Both the position numbers and the translations under genes were made by a program. A stretch of DNA of 45,934 nucleotides from Bartonella fuyuanensis (GTDB taxonomy: Bacteria; Pseudomonadota; Alphaproteobacteria; Rhizobiales; Rhizobiaceae), in assembly GCF_014197255.1 (NCBI RefSeq), contig NZ_JACIFE010000013.1, forward strand, positions 1 through 45,934, written 5' to 3'. Positions 1 to 6,891 of the stretch are shown here, piece by piece (the stretch's first letter is position 1; each line of letters starts with the position of its first letter). The notes beneath the pieces were generated by a model. The model searched no databases. It saw nothing but the letters and a program-made list of their open reading frames with translations, and was not told the DNA's origin.

Positions 1-206
1 GCGCGTGGAGGTCTTTGTGGAGCCGCTTTTATGTGAAGAGAGTGATTGTCTTGGATTTTTGCATCGTTTTGCACTCTGTCTCTCATGTGTGAGGGAGGAT
101 ATGGTGCAGGCGTTGCATAGGGATGTTCACTTTCTTGAATTATTGGTTTGTTTTGTAGCCTATCTTTTGCGCGTGGAGGTCTTTGTGGAGCCGCTTTTAT
201 GTGAAG
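1..206 (-). repeat. In-frame tandem repeat in the partial Bep gene
   Basis: Bases 1-38 are identical to bases 169-206, a spacing of 168 bp or exactly 56 codons. A more diverged third copy lies near 323-360. The repeats encode the proline-rich PxxPxR cores, so they expand a protein motif without breaking the frame. Confidence 0.75.
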
Positions 207-599
207 GGGGACGCTTTCATGAACTGTTGGTTTTCCTTGTTGTTGCTCTTTTGCATGCGATCCTCTTTGTGAGGTAGCTTTGGGCTGCAGGGAAGAGCTT
301 TCTTGAGTAGTTGTTTGTAGCCTATCTTTTGCGCGTGGGGGTTTTGGTGGGGCTGTGTTTGGATGGAGAGCAGGGCTTTCATGAACTGTTGGTTTGCTTT
401 GTTCTCTCTCTTTTGTATGTGGTGGTTTTTGTGGATCAGCTTTTATGTGTGATAAATTTCCTGGGCGTTTTGGTACAGGTGGTTTTTGCGTATTCTGAGA
501 AACTTTAGGATGGAGAGAGGTGGTGGGTGATTGTTCAGCCTGTTGTTGAAATTTTCCCATCATTTCGGCTATAAAAGGGGAGGGGTGTCTTTTTTTCAT
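1..599 (-). CDS. Bep-type effector, N-terminal part (cut by window edge)
   Basis: The frame is open from ATG at 599 to the left edge (199 codons) with no stop, so the 3' end lies outside the window. The start is fixed by the ribosome binding site GAAAGGAAAC, also found before the next two effector genes, and by an N-terminus (MKKRHPSP) like their MKKDHPHP and MRKSHPHP. The visible part is proline-rich and built on repeats of about 56 codons with cores KPTVHES...PPKPPRAKDRLQ (residues 69-95) and KPTVHES...PQRPPRAKDRLQ (123-149), plus a third core ending PQRPPR at 199. Each core carries a class II SH3-ligand pattern PxxPxR (84-89, 138-143, 194-199). A tyrosine motif HPYATPAPYPP lies at 159-169. 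In the Bep family such N-termini are phosphorylated by host kinases and precede C-terminal BID secretion domains; no BID is visible yet. It may correspond to a BepE/BepF-type protein, but this part does not settle which. Confidence 0.75.
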   Translation of the reverse strand, partial: MKKRHPSPFIAEMMGKFQQQAEQSPTTSLHPKVSQNTQKPPVPKRPGNLSHIKADPQKPPHTKEREQSKPTVHESPALHPNTAPPKPPRAKDRLQTTTQESSSLQPKATSQRGSHAKEQQQGKPTVHESVPLHIKAAPQRPPRAKDRLQNKPIIQESEHPYATPAPYPPSHMRDRVQNDAKIQDNHSLHIKAAPQRPPR

Positions 600-902
600 G
601 CATGTTTCCTTTCAAGCTCTTTCAATATTGTTTTAGAATACTATTTAAAAAAGTGCTTTGCTGTGTCTTTTATTATTTTATGCTTTTTCACTGGTTTTTA
701 TGAGAGAGGATGCTAAATTGAATAAATTCACAAGACTTGACTCTGTTCGGACCAGATCATAAATATTATCTCAATGTTGTTTTATTATCGTTTAGTTTTA
801 GGGGTATAAATTTTATCCCAACATTCCTTCTTTTTTGGCGCAAGCCGTTCCTTCCGTGGGTTGCGCCAAGAAATCAGCTTCAACATGAAAACTTATGTTT
901 GT
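600..902. other. Intergenic region between two bep genes
   Basis: No gene is visible here. The region holds the leader of the partial Bep gene and, nearer 902, the conserved GGCGCAA palindrome that follows each bep stop codon. Most of it does not match the other two bep spacers, apart from the palindrome and its flank. Confidence 0.5.
835..869 (-). terminator. Palindrome downstream of the double-BID effector
   Basis: The arms TTGGCGCAA (835-843) and TTGCGCCAA (861-869) pair perfectly over 9 bp. It lies just past the stop codon at 903, as do similar hairpins after bepD and bepC. On the minus strand no clear T-run follows, so it may work with Rho or as an RNA-stability element. Confidence 0.45.
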
Positions 903-2201
903 TTAACTGGCAAAAGCCATCGCTTTTGGTATTGCAGCTTTGCGTGGGCGAATATTTGTTTCTCTTTGTTGTGTAGAACTTGTTTCTCCTTCTTGATGTA
1001 TAATCGCTGTTGAAAGCTCAGAGGGAAGAGCTGCTTGCGATAAGCGTTGTTGTTGATGTAAGTTTTGCGTTCGTTCAGAAGATAAGTCGCAGCGTTCTTG
1101 TTTTGTCTGTTGGGTTTGTAAAATGCTGTCTTTTACTTGCGTTATAGCCATTGTATAATTGTCAATGGCATCAATTAAGTGAGGAAGACCTGCTTCAGCG
1201 TGTCTGCGTGCTTGATTTTTAAAGCCACAGAGAGTGATACCAGCGTACTTGTGAAAAGATTGAGGACTGTCAGCAAGTTCTTGTGCTAGAACTTCTCTTG
1301 TTGCAGGGTTTTGGGAAAGTTCTTCTATTTGTGATTGCAAAATATTTGATTGGCCGAAAACAATCGTACACCAATATTGGATCTGCATATAATATCTTTG
1401 AACTTTTGAGTGTTGTTGAACTTTGGTAGAAATTTCTTCCTTTGAAAGGCTTTCTTTTTTAAGATGATCCGGTTTTCGTAGAAGTTCAGCAACGGTTGAT
1501 GTACCCATTAAACGTTCATAGTTTCTTAGTTCTTGCTCGGGAGCTTGTGATAATTGTTCTCTTGCATGTTTTACAGCTTCTGTATAACCATCAATGGTGA
1601 CACAGAGGGTGGAAAAATTCTCTTCTGCTTGTTTACGCGCTCGATTCTTTAAACCAAATATGCTGATGCCGGGAAGTTTAGCGAGACTTTCAGGATGTGC
1701 TGCTATGCGCCATGAGAGTTCTTCTCCTACTGTGGGATTTTTTTGAATTTCTTCCATTTTTTCTTGTAAAATATTTGGGTTTCCATAGGTACTTGCAGAT
1801 AAACGTTCGATTTCTTTTTGATAAGTTTGAATCAATGAATAGTGTGAAAGTAATAGAGTGATTGCTTCCTCTGAGAGGATTCTTGTTGTCTTTTGTGAAG
1901 AAACTTGTGAAATCATTGGTGTACGTGTCATTTCAGGTTTTTGCGTTTTTCCAATAGCGCTACCTCTTGTTAGAGGTGCTGTTGGATTCAATCGTGTGAC
2001 GGGTGTATGAACAGTTTCTTCTCTTAAAAGAGAGAGGCTTTCTTCATTTTCTTCTGGTATGGATGACAATCTTTTACTTCGGGAAGAGGCTTTTGTTTGA
2101 AAGGGTTCTGGGGATGAAATCTCTGCTGCCGCTTCATCATAAAGCTTTATAAGGTCTTTGATGGAAAGGGATAAAACAGGGTGAGGGTGATCTTTTTTCA
2201 T
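903..2201 (-). CDS. Bep effector with two BID domains
   Basis: A 432-residue protein starting MKKDHPHP after the ribosome binding site AAAGGAAAC. Residues 1-105 are polar and look disordered, with one tyrosine motif (KLYDEA near 21). Two BID domains follow at about 108-218 and 256-366. They are recognised by the paired signatures NPNILQEKMEEIQKNP...ISIFGLKNRARKQAEE and SNILQSQIEELSQNP...ITLCGFKNQARRHAEA. The tail is basic (RPRKAAIPKAMAFAS), as is usual for the VirD4-dependent secretion signal formed by BID plus a charged C-terminus. In this family extra BID copies often gain host-cell functions such as membrane or cytoskeletal effects. There is no Fic domain and the tyrosine-rich region of its neighbour is absent. 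I cannot assign it to a named Bep with confidence. Confidence 0.85.
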   Translation of the reverse strand: MKKDHPHPVLSLSIKDLIKLYDEAAAEISSPEPFQTKASSRSKRLSSIPEENEESLSLLREETVHTPVTRLNPTAPLTRGSAIGKTQKPEMTRTPMISQVSSQKTTRILSEEAITLLLSHYSLIQTYQKEIERLSASTYGNPNILQEKMEEIQKNPTVGEELSWRIAAHPESLAKLPGISIFGLKNRARKQAEENFSTLCVTIDGYTEAVKHAREQLSQAPEQELRNYERLMGTSTVAELLRKPDHLKKESLSKEEISTKVQQHSKVQRYYMQIQYWCTIVFGQSNILQSQIEELSQNPATREVLAQELADSPQSFHKYAGITLCGFKNQARRHAEAGLPHLIDAIDNYTMAITQVKDSILQTQQTKQERCDLSSERTQNLHQQQRLSQAALPSELSTAIIHQEGETSSTQQRETNIRPRKAAIPKAMAFAS

Positions 2202-2526
2202 GCACGTTTCCTTTTAAGAGTTGTTTCAGAAAACTTCTTTGGAGTATTATCGCTCTTTATGCTCTGAGTGTTTTTATGGAAAGATATCGAGCTTAAATGG
2301 CCACCAAAGATCTGCGCTATTTGCTACCAGCGTAAAGGATATTTGTGTCTTTTATACAGTTTTTTTATGAAATTTTATCAATAAGTTATCGTAAATTATG
2401 AAAACCATTTTTAGGACTGTTTTTTGTAATATTCTAAAACAATTCTTGGCGCAAGGGAGATAAAATAATTTGCGCCAAGAGATTCAATGAAAAATAAAAA
2501 TTTATGTGTCGTTACGTGACGTTCAC
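2202..2526. repeat. Bep spacer, copy 1 (paralogous to 3697-4015)
   Basis: This spacer aligns with 3697-4015 along most of its length. The best match is 2346-2490 against 3856-3995, which share long runs such as AATAAGTTATCGTAAATTAT. Together with the similar gene starts and BID domains, this suggests the bep genes multiplied with their spacers as one unit. No gene is seen inside. Confidence 0.7.
2445..2479 (-). terminator. Hairpin downstream of bepD-like gene
   Basis: Perfect 10-bp arms CTTGGCGCAA (2445-2454) and TTGCGCCAAG (2470-2479) with a 15-base loop. On the minus strand it is followed by AATTGTTTTAG, a weak T-rich tail. It sits 48 bp past the bepD-like stop and is probably an intrinsic terminator or 3'-end stabiliser. 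Confidence 0.55.
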
Positions 2527-3696
2527 TTACATGGCATAAGCCATTCCTTTACTGCTCTCATGTTTTCGTTGTTGAGGGCTGTGCTCTGGACTTTCTTGGC
2601 TTCGTCCTTTTGCGTGACGATGATGTTGGGAATGATGATGGCTATGCTCAGTGTTTCTTTCTGGACCTTCTTGTTTTTGATCTCTTGTATGTTCACGTGT
2701 AAACGCTTTATAGAGCTTTTGTGTCTGATATATATGTTTCTCAAGAGCTGAGCAAAGATGTCTAAATTCATCTTCAGCTGCTTTGCGATCAGGACTTTTT
2801 ACGCCAAGGATTTTGCTCCCTGCAAGCTTACCAGGGCCTTCAGGGTTTTCTGCAAGATCCCATAAGACTTGTTCTGCATTTCGAGGATTATCAATAATCT
2901 TAGCAAGGGGTTCATTCAAAGCATGTTCTTTTCCATAAACAATTTTGCAGCGCTCTTGGATCTCTCTTACACCATATTGAATGTCGACATGTTGTAAAAG
3001 CTTTGTCGTAACTAGATCTTTTGTGGTTCTGGGAGGCGGTGTTGTTGCTCTACCTATGCCATCGTAGAGGGGATTTACTTGTTGTTGGAACCCTTGTCTA
3101 TCCTGAACAGTTGCACCAACAGTTGCATAGACAGATTCGAGTGGTTTTTGGGGAGAATGTCCACGATTGGTGCCGAATTCAAGCTCTGCATAGAGATGTT
3201 GTTCTGGATTTTGGGGATTACTTCGCAGATCCTGAGTACTTCCGCTTGGTAAGTCGTAGAGAGAATTTTCACGTTGTTGCACTTCTCTCTCCCCCGTCGC
3301 TAGATCAACTACTTCATAGGGATTTGCGAGTTTATTGGCACGCTGTCCATTACCTGGCATCCTACCAGGGCTGTCATAGGGATTTCCTTGTGGTCTTTGG
3401 GGTGCATAGACAGTTTCTAGAGGTCTCGGAGAGGGGATATCATAGTTACGGGTGCTCGGCCTTGGTGTGTTGTAAGGGGGATCTTCTTGCTGTTGGAACC
3501 TTTGTGCATTATATTCTCTTTTTCTAATATCTGTATAAACAACTTGGTCTGCTGAGGTGGGGTGCCTGCTGCTCTCTGCTTGTACTTCTTCTGGGCTTAG
3601 TATGCGCTGATTTCCTCTTTTGGGTTGTTTATTAACTGCTGCATAAAGAGCTTCTGAGCTGGAGGGTGTGGAAGGATGTGGGTGACTTTTTCTCAT
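2527..3696 (-). CDS. bepD: Tyrosine-motif effector with one BID domain (BepD-like)
   Basis: A 389-residue protein starting MRKSHPHP. Residues 15-215 hold about twelve tyrosines in short acidic or proline contexts: EALYAAV (18), VVYTDI (54), DPPYNTP (75), RNYDIP (85), ETVYAP (97), NPYDSP (107), NPYEVV (127), SLYDLP (147), HLYAEL (169), ESVYATV (190) and NPLYDGI (211). Several fit EPIYA-like sites, four are YxxP, and some resemble ITIM cores. A single BID domain follows at about 230-335, with NEPLAKIIDNP and SKILGVKSPDRKAAEDEF. A His-rich tail (HSHHHSQHHRHAKGR) ends the protein. Position directly after bepC and the tyrosine-plus-one-BID layout match BepD, a substrate of host tyrosine kinases. 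The His-rich tail and the dense YxxP set are unusual. The orthology call is an inference. Confidence 0.8.
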   Translation of the reverse strand: MRKSHPHPSTPSSSEALYAAVNKQPKRGNQRILSPEEVQAESSRHPTSADQVVYTDIRKREYNAQRFQQQEDPPYNTPRPSTRNYDIPSPRPLETVYAPQRPQGNPYDSPGRMPGNGQRANKLANPYEVVDLATGEREVQQRENSLYDLPSGSTQDLRSNPQNPEQHLYAELEFGTNRGHSPQKPLESVYATVGATVQDRQGFQQQVNPLYDGIGRATTPPPRTTKDLVTTKLLQHVDIQYGVREIQERCKIVYGKEHALNEPLAKIIDNPRNAEQVLWDLAENPEGPGKLAGSKILGVKSPDRKAAEDEFRHLCSALEKHIYQTQKLYKAFTREHTRDQKQEGPERNTEHSHHHSQHHRHAKGRSQESPEHSPQQRKHESSKGMAYAM

Positions 3697-4015
3697 GGCT
3701 GTTTCCTTTCAATATTTTTAGAAAACCTCTTTGGTTTGGGGCATTCCCCACTTTTTTTGATAACTTTAGGATTAAGATACAGAAAGATATCAAATTGAAT
3801 GCCTTCCAAAGATTTCGCGCTATTCATATTTTTATGTAATGGACATTTATGTCTTTTATACAGTTTTTTTGTGAAATTTTATCAATAAGTTATCGTAAAT
3901 TATAGGAACCATTTTTATGACTATTTTTTGTAACATTCTAAAACAACTATTGGCACAATGGAGAGGAAGTGATATGCGCCAAGAGTTCAATGAGAAGACA
4001 AAAGTTCGTGTGTTT
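3697..4015. repeat. Bep spacer, copy 2 (paralogous to 2202-2526)
   Basis: It lies between bepC and the bepD-like gene and matches the next spacer in base content and element order: start-proximal GAAAGGAAAC, the AAAGATATC segment, TCTTTTATACAG, and the palindrome near the upstream stop codon. No gene is visible. Confidence 0.65.
3950..3982 (-). terminator. Hairpin downstream of bepC
   Basis: Arms TTGGCACA (3950-3957) and TGCGCCAA (3975-3982) pair with one mismatch. This is the third and most eroded copy of the palindrome found after the other bep stops. Confidence 0.4.
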
Positions 4016-5614
4016 TTAGCCGGTAAGAGCAAGCGATGAGGAACGACTAACTTTCAAGGAACGGGCTTGACATTGTGCTTCTTTTGTCTGTTTTACAATA
4101 TGTGCAATTTCCTTTGCTTTGCTTTCCGAGATACCAAGGAGGCAAGCTAGTCTTAGATGATCTTTTTCTTGTATGGCTTTACGATCTTCTGATGATAAAC
4201 GATTTTGGAGTCGACGTGAAAAGTCATGGAGCTCTTGTCGGAGTGCGGGAGAGCGCAATAAAGATTCTTTTTGTTGCTCTACTGATAAGGCAAAAAGGTT
4301 TTGTAAATTTTTTCCAGGTGTTTCGATATTGTGGCTTAAGCGATTTTTTTCTCTTTGGTGACGCTCTAAAATTTCATCTTTTGTTTGGTGTGTTATTGTG
4401 GCATAATTTCTAAGAGTTTCACTGAGTTGCGGGGCAGTTTGTTCTGCGTGTCGGCGATTTGAACTTTTAATGCCAAATATTTTTCTTCCTACAAGTTTAG
4501 AAATTGATTGAGGGTTTTGTAGAATCTCATCAGCAAACTGGTTTCCTAAGCTTGGATCTGCCGTTATTATATCTATTTTTGTCTTTAAGATCTGTGCTTT
4601 TCTATAAACAACCTTTGATAAATTTTCGATTTTTTTTCGACATTCTTCAACACAAGGATCATTTGTAATTCTTGCGAACAACTCTTCCTGGGAGAGAGGG
4701 GCTAATGTCTCTTTGGGAATCAGGATTTCTTTTAAGTTTTGAACGTTGGTTTTTTGAAAACAAATGCGGGCGCCGTTCTGTAATGTTTTGATTTGATCTG
4801 GGGAAAGGTCATCTTTGAGACCAACGACAAAAGCCCCATTTATTTCTATAACAAAACCTTCTGCTGAAAAACCTTTAAAGATGCCTTCATAGAGCACATC
4901 TTCCTTTGCTGCAACAACAACACGATTGTTAATTTCATTAAGTCCAGCGCTTCTCATCTGGGAGACAAATTCTTTTAAAACAAGGGATTTTTTTGGATGC
5001 GTGATATCCTCAAAAAGATCTTTCATCGGTTGGGGATTGCCATATTGGATGGCTTCAATGCTAGCTGCTGTCATGCGTTCTTTTGTGATAAAAGAAAAGT
5101 CAATCTGATGGCCGGCGGCTTGTCCAAGTTTTTCCATAAACATTCGATTTACGCGACCATTCCCTTTTCTGAAAGGATGGATGCGTTCGAGAATCATAAA
5201 AATTTCTGCAGCATTTTCAGCAAATTCTTGGCGCGATAAATCTTTTAAATTGTTCTTCTCATGAAGTATTTTTTCGAGTTGTTTAAGCTCTTTTTGAATC
5301 TTTGGGCCGATGGTAAAGGGAATTTCATAACCTTTGGGACGCATAGCAGGCATACGGGCAGAGGTGCCATCTTCAAATGTAAAAGATGTATCACGGAAAT
5401 GGCCAGCCCATTCAAAAGTTTTATGGAAGAAACACCAGTGGATTAATTGTAGATAGCTAGCATCAAATTTTTGTGGGGGTGGTTCAAGGCGAAAATTAAC
5501 GGCTTCTCTGGCAGCGTCCTGGGTACAGCGTTCATACAGTTTTTTGGGGTCTTTTATACCATATTTATTTTTGAGTGTTGAGGTACCTTTATATAGATAA
5601 TTTTGTTCTAACAT
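4016..5614 (-). CDS. bepC: Fic-OB-BID effector BepC
   Basis: A 532-residue type IV secretion effector. A Fic domain spans about 10-220 with the complete motif HPFRKGNGRVNR at 146-157. The usual acidic residue before GNGR is lysine, the known BepC variant that lacks typical AMP-transfer activity. BepC of other species recruits the RhoA exchange factor GEF-H1 through this domain and induces actin stress fibres. An OB-fold linker follows at about 235-305 (LYEGIFKGFS, NGAFVVGLKDDLSPDQ) and a BID domain at about 315-420 (AQILKTKIDIITADP, RKIFGIKSSNRRHAEQ). A helical tail of about 110 residues resembles the BepA tail (RLSSEDRKAIQEKD against RLSSNEHKAIQKNE). The start follows the binding site AAGGAAAAATTAT. 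All key Fic motif residues other than the acidic one are present. Confidence 0.92.
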   Translation of the reverse strand: MLEQNYLYKGTSTLKNKYGIKDPKKLYERCTQDAAREAVNFRLEPPPQKFDASYLQLIHWCFFHKTFEWAGHFRDTSFTFEDGTSARMPAMRPKGYEIPFTIGPKIQKELKQLEKILHEKNNLKDLSRQEFAENAAEIFMILERIHPFRKGNGRVNRMFMEKLGQAAGHQIDFSFITKERMTAASIEAIQYGNPQPMKDLFEDITHPKKSLVLKEFVSQMRSAGLNEINNRVVVAAKEDVLYEGIFKGFSAEGFVIEINGAFVVGLKDDLSPDQIKTLQNGARICFQKTNVQNLKEILIPKETLAPLSQEELFARITNDPCVEECRKKIENLSKVVYRKAQILKTKIDIITADPSLGNQFADEILQNPQSISKLVGRKIFGIKSSNRRHAEQTAPQLSETLRNYATITHQTKDEILERHQREKNRLSHNIETPGKNLQNLFALSVEQQKESLLRSPALRQELHDFSRRLQNRLSSEDRKAIQEKDHLRLACLLGISESKAKEIAHIVKQTKEAQCQARSLKVSRSSSLALTG

Positions 5615-5737
5615 ATAATTTTTCCTTCGAGGTTAGAGGAATGGTTGATAAGCGTCTTAAACGCTGCATGTGAAAAATACCCCTTCGCGTATTCTTTATG
5701 AGATTTCTGAGTGTTATGAGAGAGAGAGCATTTTTCC

Positions 5738-5839
5738 CTAAAATGAACGGGTGTTCATGGTTATCTCAACTGTTTTATGATACTGTTGAGAGGATTTTGG
5801 TGGGCGAGATGAAAAATGATCTGTTGTGATTTTTTTCAT
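5738..5839 (-). pseudogene. Bep-like 5' remnant of 33 codons
   Basis: ATG at 5839 follows AAAGGGAGTTTAC, a good ribosome binding site. The peptide starts MKKITTDHFSSRPPKSSQQY and stops at TAG after 33 codons. The MKK start with H, P and S residues and the position between virD4 and bepC resemble the effector starts in this locus. No BID sequence follows in any frame. It could equally be a chance short frame. Confidence 0.3.
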
Positions 5840-6365
5840 GTAAACTCCCTTTTTTTATTTATTTTGAAAAGTTTTTTTGATGTTTTCTTTTGTTTATTAG
5901 CCTGTTGTGCGCTATAAAATATCAGGATTTGGAGCGATAATGTGAAGTTCGCAAGTGATTAGAAGATGAATTTTCGCTAAATCAAATCTGAGTGAAATCT
6001 TCTTCTTTTGGGATGTGGGGAAGAGATCAAAAAGGAAAATGTTACTTAAGGTTTTTGGTGTTTTGCTTTTAACAAAGTTTTTTGTAAGAGCGCTTTGATA
6101 GAGGATGTGGATGGGGCGGGTCAAATAGCGCTTGGTTATTGGCTGTTGTTTGCACTTTTTATACACAGCACTTAGGTTGGTAAGTTTCCGAACAAAAGCA
6201 ATTATCAAAAGGTTTTCTCCATTATGTTTTTCTTATTGGTCTATGTAAATATCTTGTTTCTATATATTTATAACAAAATGTTTTTTACTTTGTGTTGTTT
6301 CTGTTGTTGCATTGCGCTGTTTTAAGATTCATAACAGGAAGAAACCTTTCTTTATCTCGGGAAAA

Positions 6366-6384
6366 AAGCGCTTTTTTAGCGCTT
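6366..6384 (-). terminator. Hairpin downstream of virD4
   Basis: Arms AAGCGCT (6366-6372) and AGCGCTT (6378-6384) flank a 5-base loop. It lies about 0.5 kb past the virD4 stop and could end read-through transcripts of the virD4 unit. Confidence 0.35.
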
Positions 6385-6891
6385 GATCATTAAAATAGAA
6401 CATACGATGACATCGTAAAGGGGAAAAGTTTTGTTTAGGAATAGATTTATTCATTTTGGGGTATAACTTGAATGTTTTTTGGGAAAAATTCGTGCTCTTG
6501 TGCTTGGGCGTTTTGAAAACTTTTGTTTCAAAGCCGGAATTTTTGTTTGCTCTCGGTTTTGATGTCGGTTATTAGCTTTGTGAAATGTTTTTGGTTGTTT
6601 GTCGATTAATGGGGCATACATCATATATAAAAAACTTTTAGGAATGTGTTTGCAGATTTTTCTACGCGCAGATATTGATTTCGTTGTTGGTGATTTGAAG
6701 GAAGTGGTGTTTTTTATTAAAGATGAGGGACGCTAGTAAAACAGGGCACAAAATACAAAAGAGAAAATCATATTTTTCTTGTGAACAGAGGAAGAAAAAA
6801 CTTTTTGTTAATGTTTTTTTAAGACAGGAAGCTGTTGTTGTTCTTTTCATGTTTATTATCGTATAAGGGTTTATTACCGCATAATCGGAGG

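Larger units (their letters stand above)
5615..6891. other. Gene-free gap at the expected bepB position
   Basis: In B. henselae bepB lies between virD4 and bepC. Here 1.28 kb separates them and no Fic or BID signature is readable in any frame. It holds a 33-codon Bep-like start, one hairpin near 6370, and short frames without recognisable similarity (for example 5912-6208, minus). This is most simply a deletion scar or a decayed effector gene. Confidence 0.55.

Noticed and set aside
3021-3527. 168-codon plus-strand open frame
   Set aside because: It lies fully antisense to the bepD-like gene, and its composition (Leu/Val/His-rich) is the mirror of the Pro/Gln-rich effector. No binding site and no recognisable product.
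5912-6208. 98-codon minus-strand open frame in the virD4-bepC gap
   Set aside because: No binding site, no Bep or other family signature, basic composition typical of AT-rich non-coding DNA.
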